Shown one piece after another: positions 27,291-36,504 of a stretch of DNA of 64,000 nt. Location of the stretch: the NCBI GenBank assembly GCA_001464385.1, contig LNFB01000210.1, positions 62,001-126,000 of the forward strand, given 5' to 3'. The position numbers were made by a program, and so were the translations under genes. Positions within the stretch are counted from its first letter, which is position 1. Every line of letters starts with the position of its first letter. A model generated the notes under the pieces. It had not been told where the DNA came from, did no database searches, and worked only from the letters and a program-made list of their open reading frames with translations. The DNA comes from Deltaproteobacteria bacterium Ga0077550 (GTDB lineage: Bacteria > Myxococcota_A > Polyangia > Nannocystales > Nannocystaceae).

Positions 27291-28199
27291 TCACTGGAGC
27301 ACGAGATCTTGCCCCGCCGACAGGACGATGCGCGGGAACTCGGCCCGCACCGCGACCATCGTCGCGACGAGATCGGCCACCGTCACCGTCTCGTCGGGCT
27401 CGAGGATGATGGCCTGCTTGCCCGGGTAGCGCTTCTTCACCTCGCGCAACACCGCGCGCAGCCCCGCGGCGTCCCGTGCCCGCAGCTCGCGGTTGAACTG
27501 CGGATCCTCCGCGGTGAGCTCGAAGCCGCCGCGACCGAAGCGCAGCTGGAGCCCGAGCGCGGCCGCCCCCTGCGACAGCCGCAGGCCACCGGGGGGCAGC
27601 ACGTGGAACGGCTGGCCCCGCAGCCCCCGGCCCGCGCTCGACAGCACCAGGGCGAAGCTCGGCGGACGCAGCGGCCGCGCGGTGGCGACCGCGTAGACCG
27701 AGGCGAGCAGCGTGGTGACCGGCAGGCGACCATGCGCGGCGATGACGACGTTGCCCGGCAGTTCGGTGGCGCGCTGGGTCGCCTCGATCGCGAGCGCCAG
27801 CCACTCGGCCTGGAACGCGTCGAACACGGAGGCGGGGCACAGGTTGCCGCACTCGGGCGCGGCGACCGTGTCGTTGATCCGACCGTCGGCCAGGGTGATG
27901 ACCTCGCGATCGGCGGCGTAGATCCGATCGAGCCCGATCGTCACGAACATCCCAGGCTCGAGCGGGAAGCCGTTCGCCGAGGGCAGCACCTCGAGCCCCA
28001 TGACCCGCGTGACGTGGCTGAGCACCACCGCCGAGAACCCCGGCAGGCGCTCGAAGGCCTGGTTCGGGGTCCCGTCGTCGACCGGCGCGCTCGGGGCCGC
28101 GGGCGCCCGCGGGGGCGCGAGCGTCCCCGTGCCGAGGACCGCCGAACCGAGCACTCCCAGACCGAGCAACCCGGCGTGCATCAGGCCGATCATCGACAT
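27291..28199 (-). CDS. exported protein with ExbD/TolR-like C-terminal domain (tentative)
   Basis: 302 residues. An N-terminal hydrophobic segment (MIGLMHAGLLGLGVLGSAVLG) is followed by an Ala/Pro linker. The central part contains CGNLC and a helical region. The last 110 residues (FELTAEDPQFNRELR, LREVKKRYPGKQAIILEPDETVTVADLVATMVAVRAE, IVLSAG) resemble the periplasmic domain of ExbD/TolR biopolymer-transport proteins, where a conserved D-x-x-V-x-Y-x-D-V-V is found. No ExbB/TolQ gene is adjacent, so the role is open. Its ATG shares one base with the stop of the upstream gene (TGATG), implying translational coupling. Confidence 0.72.
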   Translation of the reverse strand: MSMIGLMHAGLLGLGVLGSAVLGTGTLAPPRAPAAPSAPVDDGTPNQAFERLPGFSAVVLSHVTRVMGLEVLPSANGFPLEPGMFVTIGLDRIYAADREVITLADGRINDTVAAPECGNLCPASVFDAFQAEWLALAIEATQRATELPGNVVIAAHGRLPVTTLLASVYAVATARPLRPPSFALVLSSAGRGLRGQPFHVLPPGGLRLSQGAAALGLQLRFGRGGFELTAEDPQFNRELRARDAAGLRAVLREVKKRYPGKQAIILEPDETVTVADLVATMVAVRAEFPRIVLSAGQDLVLQ

Positions 28200-28969
28200 C
28201 ACAGCTCCTCCACAGGGAAGGCCAACCATTCGTTGACCGCGCCCTCGACGATCGGCATCGACTGGCCGCCCAGCCCGAGCGACACGCTGCTCAGGCGAAC
28301 GTCGACGTCGCGCCGCGAGGGCGAGTCGCCGCCGAACTCCGGCGCGAGCACGGTGGTCATGCCGACCACGACGATGCGTCCGTCGTAGTCGGCGGTGGCG
28401 ATGTAGACCCGGTAGGGGTCGCGCACGCAGTCGAGCCGCACGAGGTGCCCCCCGTCGAGGCCGGCGTGGGCCTCGGCCCGGAGCTCGTCGATGACACGAC
28501 CGAGGCCGGTGCGCCCCATCCCGAGCCGCTCGAGCCGCGCGACGGCCGAGCTCGCGGCCTTGTCGATCAGCGGGTCGGCGGGCTGCGACATCGTCGACTC
28601 GCACTCGGCCCCGCGCAGGGCGCCGGCGTAGCGCTCGACCTCGCCGACGAACGCCCCCTGCACCCGCAGCGGATCGGCGTGGGCCGCGAGCTGCTGGGGG
28701 AGCACCTCGAGGATGCCGACCGGCGAGCCGCTCGCGAGCCAGAGCAGCAGGTGCAGGGCGTCCCAGCCGCTGTGGTTCTCCCCCGCGCCGACGCAGCCGC
28801 TGGTCCCGACCTCGACGCAGTGGACGAACGACTCGGCGGTCCGTCGCGACGGCTCCTCGTCCGGCAACGCGCTGGCGATCACGCGGCCGCCCGTGCAGCC
28901 GCCCTGGAGGACGGCGAGCGCCAGCGGCAGCGCCAGGCTCACGCGACGACGATGGCGGTGCGGCGACAT
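28199..28969 (-). CDS. lipoprotein of unknown function
   Basis: 256 residues from ATG 28969, which has GGAA 5 nt upstream (ATG 28990 is an in-frame alternative). Basic N-terminus (SPHRHRRR), hydrophobic core and lipobox-like LQGGC. The mature protein has Cys pairs (FVHCVEVGTSGC), a helical middle (DALHLLLWLASGSPVG, ARLERLGMGRTGLGRVIDEL) and a beta-rich end (YRVYIATADYDGRIVVVGMTTVL). No family recognised. It is coupled to the ExbD-like gene that follows, which suggests a two-protein envelope complex. Confidence 0.75.
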   Translation of the reverse strand: MSPHRHRRRVSLALPLALAVLQGGCTGGRVIASALPDEEPSRRTAESFVHCVEVGTSGCVGAGENHSGWDALHLLLWLASGSPVGILEVLPQQLAAHADPLRVQGAFVGEVERYAGALRGAECESTMSQPADPLIDKAASSAVARLERLGMGRTGLGRVIDELRAEAHAGLDGGHLVRLDCVRDPYRVYIATADYDGRIVVVGMTTVLAPEFGGDSPSRRDVDVRLSSVSLGLGGQSMPIVEGAVNEWLAFPVEEL

Positions 28970-29028
28970 GCGTTCCGTGGATAGCAACATCGTGCGGGCA
29001 CCACAACAAAAGCGGGCGAAACCCCGCG

Positions 29029-30089
29029 TCACGCCGCGGGCCGACACGCGCCGTGGGCCCCCGCGGCCGCCCCCGGGAGCACCAGCGACGAGTCGCCGAA
29101 CTCGTGGATCGACAGCCCCGTCGCGACCGCCTCGCGATGGGCTCGCTCGAGCAGGCTCGGTTCCGCGAAGGCGCCGAGCAACCCGTGGTGGGTCGTGCCC
29201 GGCTCGTGGATCCCCGACAGCACGCCGTCGACCACGCCAAGCGGCGTGCTCGGCCCCAGCACCAGCGAGGTGATGCCAGTGGCGGCCGTGACGACGCCGT
29301 CGTGGTCGCGCGCGTTGCCCTCGAGGGCGCGCACCACCGAGGTGCCGACGGCGACCACACGACCGCCGCGGCGCCGCGTGTCGGCGACGGCGGCCGCGGT
29401 GCCCGCCGGAACGTCGTAGCGCTCGGGCCACGGCAGCGCGGCGTCGAGCTCGGCGTCGCCCGTCGACGAGAGGCCCGCCGCGTGGGTGAGCGCCACGACC
29501 CCGACCCCACGCCGGCGCAACGCGACGAGGGTGGTGATGCCCAGGGGGCGTCCAGCCGACGGCATCTCGACGGCCCACGGCCGCGCGGCATAGCGGGTCT
29601 GGACCTCGTGGGGCGCCACCGGCCGACGCAGGTACGCGTACTGGATCGGCCGACCCAGCCGCATCACCGCCGCCCAGGCGTCGGCGAGCGTGGCGTCGAA
29701 GCGCACCGCGAGCAGGCGCGGCGATCGATCGGAGACTCCGACGATCTCGATCGCGCCGCCGTCCACGAGCATCAGGCGATCCCCGGGCCGCAGCGTCGGC
29801 GGCCGCGGGCGGGCCTCGGTGTCCGTCCGCCAATCGCCGGCGCCGAACAGCACCGCGGGCCACATCGCGTCGTCGGGTGGGCCCGCGAGCCGCAGCTCGA
29901 GCGGCGCGCCGCGCCACAGGACGCGCAGCGACGCCGGGATCGTCGCGGCATCGTTGACGACGACGAGATCGCCCGGCGCGAGCAGCCGTGGCAGCGCGGC
30001 GATCGTACGCTCGAACACGGCGTCGTGGACGGGATCCAGGACCAGCATGCGCTGGGCGTCGCCTCCCCACCGGGGCATCGTCGCGACTC

Positions 30090-30093
<4 letters not shown>
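29029..30093 (-). CDS. S-adenosylmethionine:tRNA ribosyltransferase-isomerase-like protein (QueA family)
   Basis: 354 residues. QueA transfers the ribosyl part of SAM to preQ1 in tRNA during queuosine synthesis. Family features seen: RMLVLDP and LLAPGDLVVVNDAATIPASL near the N-terminus, a YAYLRRPVAPHEVQTRYA segment near residue 170, and RRGGRVVAVGTSVVRALEGNA near residue 270. The usual AAPTAGLHF segment is changed to EMPSAGRPLG, and TLHVG is also altered, so this is a divergent member and its substrate may differ. No other queuosine genes are present. It starts with an ATGA overlap on the SDR gene and has GGAGG before ATG 30093. Confidence 0.85.
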
Positions 30094-30836
<743 letters not shown>

Positions 30837-30841
30837 GCTCG

Positions 30842-30934
30842 TCACTCCTCGAAGGGCAGCATGTCGCCGCGCAGCGCGTTGCGCCCGATCGCGGCCAACG
30901 CGTTGGCGCGTCGCCCACGGATTGGCGGCCGCAT
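30842..30934 (-). CDS. possible 30-residue small protein or leader peptide
   Basis: ATG 30934 to TGA 30842, encoding MRPPIRGR through GDMLPFEE. From residue 10 on the third codon positions are almost all G or C, as in neighbouring genes, and the stop lies 5 nt before the SDR start with the SDR ribosome-binding site inside this frame. It may be a leader peptide, a small basic protein, or the relic of a longer gene. No Shine-Dalgarno site or family match supports it, so the call is weak. Confidence 0.35.
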   Translation of the reverse strand: MRPPIRGRRANALAAIGRNALRGDMLPFEE

Positions 30935-31015
30935 CTGTTCAGCATGACCTTCTGCGCAGCAGCGCGCGCAGCCGAAAATTTGGGCGAGACACCCCCGAGC
31001 AGCGAAGGTGCAGCC

Positions 31016-31891
31016 GTGGGAAACCCACCCACCGCTACACCACTTCCCGTCTCTCGAGCCCATTGGCGCAGCGCCGATGGCCGCGCAACGCTGCACCACG
31101 GCGATTGCCTAGAAATCCTCGCCGAGCTGCCCGAGGCCTCGGTCGACGTCGTGTTCGCGGATCCCCCGTACTTCCTCTCCAACGGCGGCTCGACCTGCAA
31201 GTCGGGCAAGCGCGTCAGCGTGGACAAGGGCGCGTGGGATCGCAGCCTCGGCGTCGACGAGAACCACGAGTTCAACCGCACCTGGCTGGCCGCGTGTCAG
31301 CGGGTGCTGGCGCCCAACGGCACCATCTGGGTGTCGGGCACCAGCCACGTCATCTACTCGGTCGGCTTCGCGATGCAGCAGCTCGGCTTCAAGCTGCTCA
31401 ACGAGATCGTGTGGGAGAAGCCCAACCCACCGCCGAACCTGTCGTGCCGCTACTTCACGCACAGCACCGAGACGGTGTTGTGGGCGGCGCGCGACCGCAA
31501 GAGCAAGCACCACTTCGACTACCCGGCGATGCGCGCCCAGAACGGCGGCAAGCAGATGAAGTCGGTGTGGCGGATGCTCGCGCCGGGGCGCGGCGAGAAG
31601 CTGCAGGGCAACCACCCGACGCAGAAGCCCCTCGAGCTGCTGTCGCGGATCGTCCGGGCGTCGTGCCCGGAGGGCGGCGTCGTGCTGGATCCGTTCAACG
31701 GCTCGGGGACGACCGGCGTCGCGGCGCTGGCGGCCGGGCGGCGGTACATCGGCATCGAGCGCGAGGCGGCGTACGTCGCGTTGACGCAGCGCCGACTCGA
31801 AGACGCTCCGGTGGCGATCCGCGGGGGCCAGCCGGCGGCGGCGCCGGTGGTCATGCCGCCGCGGGCTCGGTTGCGCGTCGCGGCGGGGTGA
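31016..31891 (+). CDS. orphan beta-class DNA methyltransferase (N6-adenine/N4-cytosine)
   Basis: 291 residues from GTG 31016; ATG 30944 is in frame but the bases between have poor codon use. Motif order is IV then target region then I: VDVVFADPPYFLSNGG (DPPY, about residue 45) comes before LDPFNGSGTTG (FxGxG, about residue 225), which defines the beta class. The segment NHPTQKPLELLSRIVRAS is also typical. It is close in style to YhdJ/CcrM-type adenine methyltransferases. No restriction gene adjoins, so it probably has an epigenetic or housekeeping role. The first 35 codons have lower GC at third positions than the rest. Confidence 0.9.
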   Translation: MGNPPTATPLPVSRAHWRSADGRATLHHGDCLEILAELPEASVDVVFADPPYFLSNGGSTCKSGKRVSVDKGAWDRSLGVDENHEFNRTWLAACQRVLAPNGTIWVSGTSHVIYSVGFAMQQLGFKLLNEIVWEKPNPPPNLSCRYFTHSTETVLWAARDRKSKHHFDYPAMRAQNGGKQMKSVWRMLAPGRGEKLQGNHPTQKPLELLSRIVRASCPEGGVVLDPFNGSGTTGVAALAAGRRYIGIEREAAYVALTQRRLEDAPVAIRGGQPAAAPVVMPPRARLRVAAG

Positions 31892-31903
31892 ACCCCGGGC
31901 GTC

Positions 31904-31951
31904 GGGCACGGGCACGGGCACGGGCACGGGCACGGGCACGGGCACGGGCAC
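31904..31951. repeat. GGGCAC hexanucleotide tandem repeat, intergenic
   Basis: Eight perfect GGGCAC units, 12 bp after the methyltransferase stop codon and 3 bp before a strong hairpin. The same unit and the same copy number occur in the coding repeat at 23748-23795. Confidence 0.95.
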
Positions 31952-31954
31952 GGA

Positions 31955-31982
31955 GGATGACAACCCCTTGGGGTTGTCATCC
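31955..31982. terminator. convergent hairpin terminator
   Basis: A perfect 13-bp inverted repeat (GGATGACAACCCC with GGGGTTGTCATCC) around TT, between the convergent methyltransferase and frr genes and touching the frr stop codon. It should fold in transcripts from both strands. U-tracts are short. Confidence 0.75.
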
Positions 31983-32539
31983 TACCCCTCCATGATCTCC
32001 GCTTCCTTCTTCGCGATCACCTCATCGACGCCCTTGATCTCGGCGTCGGTGAGCTTCTGGATCTGATCCAGGCCCCGCTTGAGGTCGTCCTCGGACAGGC
32101 TGCCGTCCTTCTCGGATTCCTTGAGCAGGTCGTTGGTCTCGCGGCGCACCTGGCGGATCGAGATGCGGGCGTCTTCGCCGGCGTCCTTCACCTGCTTGAC
32201 CAGCTGCTTGCGTCGCTCCTCGGTGAGCGGCGGAATCGGGACGCGCACCACGACGCCGTCGTTGTTGGGGTTGAGACCCAGCTGCGAGTTGTTGATCGCC
32301 TTCTCGATGGCGGCGATCGTCCCGCGGTCGTAGGGCTTCACCACCAGCAGTCGCGCGTCGGCGACGCTGACCGTGGCGACCTGCTTGAGCGGCAGGAGGC
32401 TGCCGTAGCTGTCGACCTTGATCTCGTCGAGCAGCGCGGGATTGGCTCGCCCCGCGCGTACGCGCGACAGCTCGCGTCGCAGCCGCTCGATGGCCTTCTC
32501 CATGCCGTCCTTCGCCAGTTGCACTGCCTCGTCGTTCAT
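31982..32539 (-). CDS. frr: ribosome recycling factor
   Basis: 185 residues, the normal length. RRF splits post-termination ribosomes with EF-G. Diagnostic segments: GMEKAIERLRRELSRVRAGRANPALLD, YGSLLPLKQVATVSV, LVVKPYDRGTIAAIEKAI, GLNPNNDGVVVRVPIPPLTEERRK. AAGGAG lies 6 nt before ATG 32539. It is 31 nt downstream of pyrH, and the pair is the conserved end of the rpsB-tsf-pyrH-frr block. Confidence 0.99.
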   Translation of the reverse strand: MNDEAVQLAKDGMEKAIERLRRELSRVRAGRANPALLDEIKVDSYGSLLPLKQVATVSVADARLLVVKPYDRGTIAAIEKAINNSQLGLNPNNDGVVVRVPIPPLTEERRKQLVKQVKDAGEDARISIRQVRRETNDLLKESEKDGSLSEDDLKRGLDQIQKLTDAEIKGVDEVIAKKEAEIMEG

Positions 32540-32570
32540 CTGCGGCTCCTTCTCGTTCGGCTCGCGCGCA

Positions 32571-33305
32571 CTAGCGCGACTCGGCCGGTCCCACGATGGT
32601 ACCCAAAGACTCGCCGCACACCACCTTGCGGATGTTGCCGCGGCCCAACATGTCGAAGACCACCACCGGCAGGCCGTGCTCGCGGCACAGCGCGATGGCG
32701 GCCCCGTCCATCACCTGCAGGCCCCGGGCGAGGACCTCGACGTAGTCGACCCGCTCGTACCGGCGCGCGTCGGGGAACTTGGCCGGATCGCGGTCGTAGA
32801 TCCCGTCGACCTTGGTCGCCTTCAGCAGGACCTCGGCGTGGACCTCGAGCGCCCGCAGGGCCGCCGCGGTGTCGGTCGTGAAGTACGGGTTGCCCGTGCC
32901 CGCGGCGAACAGGACCACCTGCTTGTTGGCCAAGTGGTGCACCGCGCGGCGCTGGATGTACGTCTCGCAGATGCCCTGCATCGGGATCGCCGAGAGCACG
33001 CGGGCCGCGATGCCGCGGCGCTCGAGGGCGTCCTGCATCGCCAGCGCGTTGATCACCGTGGCGAGCATGCCCATGTGATCGGCCCCCGCCCGGTCCATCC
33101 CGCCGGCCGCGAAGCTGACCCCGCGCATGATGTTGCCGCCGCCGATGACGACGCCGACCTCGGTGCCGAGCTCGGTGACCGCACGGATCTCCTCGGCGAT
33201 GGTGCCGAGGATCTCGGGGTCGATCCCGTAGCCCCCGCCTTGCAGCGCCTCGCCCGAGAGCTTGAGCAGGATTCTCTTGTAGCGCGTCGCGGGCGGCACG
33301 GTCAC
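32571..33305 (-). CDS. pyrH: uridylate kinase (UMP kinase)
   Basis: 244 residues. PyrH phosphorylates UMP to UDP for RNA, DNA and cell-wall precursors. Motifs: [12 protein letters not shown] (phosphate-binding Lys), [29 protein letters not shown], and [14 protein letters not shown]. Start GTG 33305 (GTG 33299 is an alternative). No Shine-Dalgarno site is present, but TAGTGT at 33318-33313 ends 7 nt before the GTG, directly after a terminator hairpin. This suggests that pyrH-frr has its own leaderless promoter instead of depending wholly on rpsB-tsf read-through. Confidence 0.98.
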   Translation of the reverse strand: MTVPPATRYKRILLKLSGEALQGGGYGIDPEILGTIAEEIRAVTELGTEVGVVIGGGNIMRGVSFAAGGMDRAGADHMGMLATVINALAMQDALERRGIAARVLSAIPMQGICETYIQRRAVHHLANKQVVLFAAGTGNPYFTTDTAAALRALEVHAEVLLKATKVDGIYDRDPAKFPDARRYERVDYVEVLARGLQVMDGAAIALCREHGLPVVVFDMLGRGNIRKVVCGESLGTIVGPAESR

Positions 33306-33322
33306 GGGCGGCACACTAGCAG

Positions 33323-33351
33323 AAAAGGCCCCCCACGCGGGTGGGGAGCCT
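33323..33351 (-). terminator. intrinsic terminator after tsf
   Basis: On the minus strand: 11-bp stem (AGGCTCCCCAC with GTGGGGGGCCT, one G-U pair), 4-nt loop and TTTT. It lies 49 nt after the tsf stop and 18 nt before the pyrH start, splitting the rpsB-tsf-pyrH-frr block. Confidence 0.9.
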
Positions 33352-33399
33352 CTTCGAGGGGCGCGCGTCGAGCGGCCCGTGCGGCGTGCTGGCGGGGCT

Positions 33400-34053
33400 T
33401 CAGGCGCCGGCCATCGCCGCGACCTCGGCGGCGAAGTTGTCGGCCTTCTTCTCGAGGCCTTCACCCAGCTCGTAGCGGACGAAGCGACGGATCTGGCAGT
33501 TCTCGCCGACCTTCGCGACCAGCTCCTTGAGCAGGACCTCGATGGTCTTCTTGTCGTCCTTCACGAAGGTCTGCTCGAGCAGGACGCGCTCGCTGTACAG
33601 CTTCGTGATCTGGCCCTCGACGATGCGATCGAGGATCTTCTCGGGCTTGCCGTCGGCGATCGCCTTCTCGCGGGCGATGACCTTCTCCTTCTCGAGGACG
33701 ACGGGATCGAAATCCTCGCGCCGGACGTACTCCGGGTTCATCGCCGCGATCTGCATGGCGACGTCCTGGGCGAACTCCTTGAAGGATTCGGTCTTGGCGA
33801 CGAAATCCGTCTCGCAGTTGACCTCGAGCAGCACGCCCACGCGATAGTTCGAGTGGATGTAGCTGACCACGACGCCCTCGGAGGCGATGCGGCCGGCCTT
33901 CTTGGCGGCGGCGGCGAGGCCCTTCTTGCGGAGATAGGCGACGGCCTTCTCCATGTCGCCGTCGGTCTCCTTGAGCGCGGTCTTGCAGTCCATGAGACCC
34001 GCGCCTGTGGAGTCGCGGAGCTCCTTGACCAATTGGGCAGTGACTTCAGCCAT
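33400..34053 (-). CDS. tsf: elongation factor Ts
   Basis: 217 residues, the short bacterial form. EF-Ts regenerates EF-Tu-GTP. Features: N-terminal UBA-like helices ([19 protein letters not shown]) and the nucleotide-exchange motif ETDFVAK in [18 protein letters not shown] (about residue 82). Compared with the 283-residue E. coli protein the C-terminal core is shortened, as in many bacteria. GAGGA precedes ATG 34053 by 5 nt, and it is 33 nt downstream of rpsB, as in most bacteria. Confidence 0.98.
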   Translation of the reverse strand: MAEVTAQLVKELRDSTGAGLMDCKTALKETDGDMEKAVAYLRKKGLAAAAKKAGRIASEGVVVSYIHSNYRVGVLLEVNCETDFVAKTESFKEFAQDVAMQIAAMNPEYVRREDFDPVVLEKEKVIAREKAIADGKPEKILDRIVEGQITKLYSERVLLEQTFVKDDKKTIEVLLKELVAKVGENCQIRRFVRYELGEGLEKKADNFAAEVAAMAGA

Positions 34054-34086
34054 GGTGTCCTCGGTGTAGCGTGTCGCTGTGGCGAG

Positions 34087-35001
34087 CTAGTCGCGGTCGC
34101 GATCGGGTTCGGGGGTGTCTTCTTCGACGTCCGGGGTCGCGGCCGCCTCGGGGGTGGGCAGCGGGCCGCGGCGGGAGACCACCTCGACCTTGGGGCCGTC
34201 GCCACCGGTCATCACGCGGATGGTCTCGGTGTTCTCGTCGTCGTGGGCGTGCTGGATCGCGCGGGCCTTGCCGATGCGACCGCCCTCGACACACGCCTCG
34301 GCGATCTTCGTGCAGAACAACTTGATCGAGCGGATCGCGTCGTCGTTGCCCGGGATCACGTAGTTGATGAGGTTCGGATCGGCGTTGGTGTCCGCGACCG
34401 CGACGACCGGGATCTTGAGGCGGTTGGCCTCGGCCACGGCGATGTGCTCCTTGGCGGGGTCGATCACGAAGATCGCGCCCGGGAGCTTCGGCATGTCCTT
34501 GATGCCGCCGAGGTTGCGCTCGAGCTTCTGCCGAAGGCGATCCATCTGCAGGACCTCCTTCTTGGTGAGCTTGCCGAACGTGCCGTCCTCGGCCATGCGC
34601 TCGAGGCCGCGGAGCTTGTCGATCGACTGCTTGACCGTCTTCCAGTTGGTCAGCGTGCCGCCGAGCCAACGCGACGCCACGTAGTACTGACCGGCGCGCT
34701 GCGCCTCGCTGACCATCACGTCCTGCGCCTGCTTCTTGGTGCCGACGAAGAGCACCGGGCTGCCATCGGCCGCGCACTGGCGGATGAACCCGTACGCGCG
34801 ACGGAAGAGGGCCGCGGTCTGCTGCAGATCGATGATGTGCACACCACCGCGCGCGCCGTAGATGTACGGGGCCATGCGCGGGTTCCAGCGATCGGTGCGG
34901 TGTCCGAAGTGGACGCCGGCCTCGAGCAACTGCTTGATGGTGATGATGCGCTGGGCTTCTTCGATGGCCGCCTGGGACGGCTCGTGGGTCGTGGTTTCCA
35001 T
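34087..35001 (-). CDS. rpsB: 30S ribosomal protein S2
   Basis: 304 residues. S2 family segments: IKQLLEAGVHFGHRTDRWNPRMAPYIYG, IIDLQQTAALFRRAYGFI, LFVGTKKQAQ, YYVASRWLGGTLTNWKTV, AIFVIDPAKEHIAVAEA, IPVVAVADTNADP. The protein is longer than the E. coli one (241) because of an N-terminal stretch of about 20 residues and an acidic, Pro/Glu/Asp-rich C-terminal extension of about 45 residues (ending DTPEPDRDRD). ATG 35001 has no strong Shine-Dalgarno site. A promoter candidate lies at 35113-35142. Confidence 0.99.
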   Translation of the reverse strand: METTTHEPSQAAIEEAQRIITIKQLLEAGVHFGHRTDRWNPRMAPYIYGARGGVHIIDLQQTAALFRRAYGFIRQCAADGSPVLFVGTKKQAQDVMVSEAQRAGQYYVASRWLGGTLTNWKTVKQSIDKLRGLERMAEDGTFGKLTKKEVLQMDRLRQKLERNLGGIKDMPKLPGAIFVIDPAKEHIAVAEANRLKIPVVAVADTNADPNLINYVIPGNDDAIRSIKLFCTKIAEACVEGGRIGKARAIQHAHDDENTETIRVMTGGDGPKVEVVSRRGPLPTPEAAATPDVEEDTPEPDRDRD

Positions 35002-35112
35002 GGAGCGAGCTTTCGGGGCGTTGGGCCGCTGCCTCCGTCGTCGGGACGCCCAAGACCGCGGATGCGGCCACGCCAGGGCGCCCTCGGGGGGCATGGGGAT
35101 TTGGGGTGGCGC

Positions 35113-35142
35113 TTGGTAGCACGCGGGCCGGCGGCCGGGCAA
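35113..35142 (-). promoter_or_regulatory. candidate promoter for rpsB-tsf
   Basis: On the minus strand TTGCCC (35142-35137), an 18-bp spacer and TACCAA (35118-35113), leaving a leader of about 105 nt before the rpsB ATG. The leader is long enough for the autoregulatory S2 binding known in some bacteria, but I cannot identify such a structure here. Confidence 0.45.
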
Positions 35143-35277
35143 GCCGACCCGCGGGAGTCCCCGGAGGGGGCGCCGGGGCGCGCGCGGGTCGCCCCCGAGG
35201 TCGCGCGAAAAGGGGGTGTGTCCGGGCGTGGGCCGCCCCGTTGGCCCCGGACCCGCGCCACCGTACAGACGCCCTTG

Positions 35278-36477
35278 GTGTCCGCCCTCAGCCGATTCCC
35301 GTGGATCACGGCCGCGGTCTGCGTGCCCGCCGCGATCCTCTTGGCGGCGACGCGCCTGGGCTGGGTCCCGACCGGGCTGCAGCCCTCGACGGGGATCGAT
35401 CTCGGGGACGCCCTGCATGTCGTCGAGCTCGGGGCCCGCAGCACCGCCCTGGTCGGGGACGCGGACGAGCGGTGGCGCCTGCTCACGTCGCACTTCGTCC
35501 ACACCTCGTGGCTGCACCTCGTCTTCAACCTCGCCTTCCTCTTCCCGGTCGGCGGCGCCCTCGAGCAGATCGTCCGTCGCCGCGACTACGCGGTCCTGAT
35601 GCTCGTGGCGATGATCGGCTCGGCGGGCTGCAGCCTCGTGTTCACGCCGCAGGTCTCCGCGGGCGCGTCGGGCGTGGTGTTCGCGGTGCTCGGGGCCGCC
35701 GTGATCACGGGCATCCGCAACCGCGACCGCCTGGGGCCCCACGTGCGCCACCACTTCGGGTGGTGGGTCCTGCCCTTCCTCTTGATCACGCTGGCGGTGA
35801 CCCTGGGGAATCCCTCGGTGGATCACGCCAATCACGTGGGTGGTCTGCTCGCGGGCCTGGCCTACGCCCCGTTCCTGCGCCTGCGGCTGCCCGCGCCCGT
35901 CGAGCGGGGATCGGCCGCCAACGTCGTCGCGCTGGCGATGTGCGCCGCGTGCTTCGTCGCGGCCCCGGCCATCGCCCGCGGCGGCGCCCCCACCCGCGTG
36001 GAGATCGGCGGTGGCTGGTCGGCCGCGCTGCCCGCCGCGTGGGCACCCCGCTTCGGCCCGCTGGGCGAGCTCGAGTGGACCACGGCGGGCGGCCTGGTCG
36101 TACTCACCGTCGGGGAGGTGCCGGCGACCACGGGCCTGGCGCAGCGGCGCTGGTATCTCGATCACCGGCTCGACCCGCTGCGGGCGGTCGGCCGCTGCAC
36201 GGACGTCGAGGAGATGACGCCGGACGCGGCGATGCCGCTGCCGCCCGGCGCGCTCCACCTCCGCTTCGGCCTCCGGCGTGAGCAGACGCCCATGGTTCGG
36301 GATGTGGTCTTCCTTCCCGCGCAGGCCGCGGGGCGCCGGAGTATCGCGGTGAGCCTCGAGGTGCCGCGGCAGTGGGCCGAGCGCTACGACGAAACCCGAG
36401 ACTTCGTGGTGGGGTCCCTGCGGGCGCCGCGTCCGAGCGCCGGGGTAACTCGGATCTCGGTGGCTGCGATAGAGTAG
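35278..36477 (+). CDS. rhomboid family intramembrane serine protease with extra C-terminal domain
   Basis: 399 residues. Rhomboid hallmarks: HTSWLHLVFNLAFLFPVGGALE (H-x-x-x-N helix, about residue 80), catalytic Ser in SAGASGVVFAVLGA (about 125) and the His helix in DHANHVGGLLAGLAYA (about 188). About seven hydrophobic segments. After the last helix comes a soluble domain of about 160 residues (VEIGGGWSAALPAAW to SVAAIE), unusual for a small rhomboid. Start is uncertain: GTG 35278 or TTG 35275, with no Shine-Dalgarno site but a TACAGA element just upstream. Divergent from rpsB. Confidence 0.88.
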   Translation: MSALSRFPWITAAVCVPAAILLAATRLGWVPTGLQPSTGIDLGDALHVVELGARSTALVGDADERWRLLTSHFVHTSWLHLVFNLAFLFPVGGALEQIVRRRDYAVLMLVAMIGSAGCSLVFTPQVSAGASGVVFAVLGAAVITGIRNRDRLGPHVRHHFGWWVLPFLLITLAVTLGNPSVDHANHVGGLLAGLAYAPFLRLRLPAPVERGSAANVVALAMCAACFVAAPAIARGGAPTRVEIGGGWSAALPAAWAPRFGPLGELEWTTAGGLVVLTVGEVPATTGLAQRRWYLDHRLDPLRAVGRCTDVEEMTPDAAMPLPPGALHLRFGLRREQTPMVRDVVFLPAQAAGRRSIAVSLEVPRQWAERYDETRDFVVGSLRAPRPSAGVTRISVAAIE

Positions 36478-36504
36478 CGCCGCGCCGCACCCCCGCCGCC
36501 TCCC

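Noticed and set aside
31016-31891. restriction-modification system
   Set aside because: No endonuclease or specificity gene beside the methyltransferase. It is called orphan.
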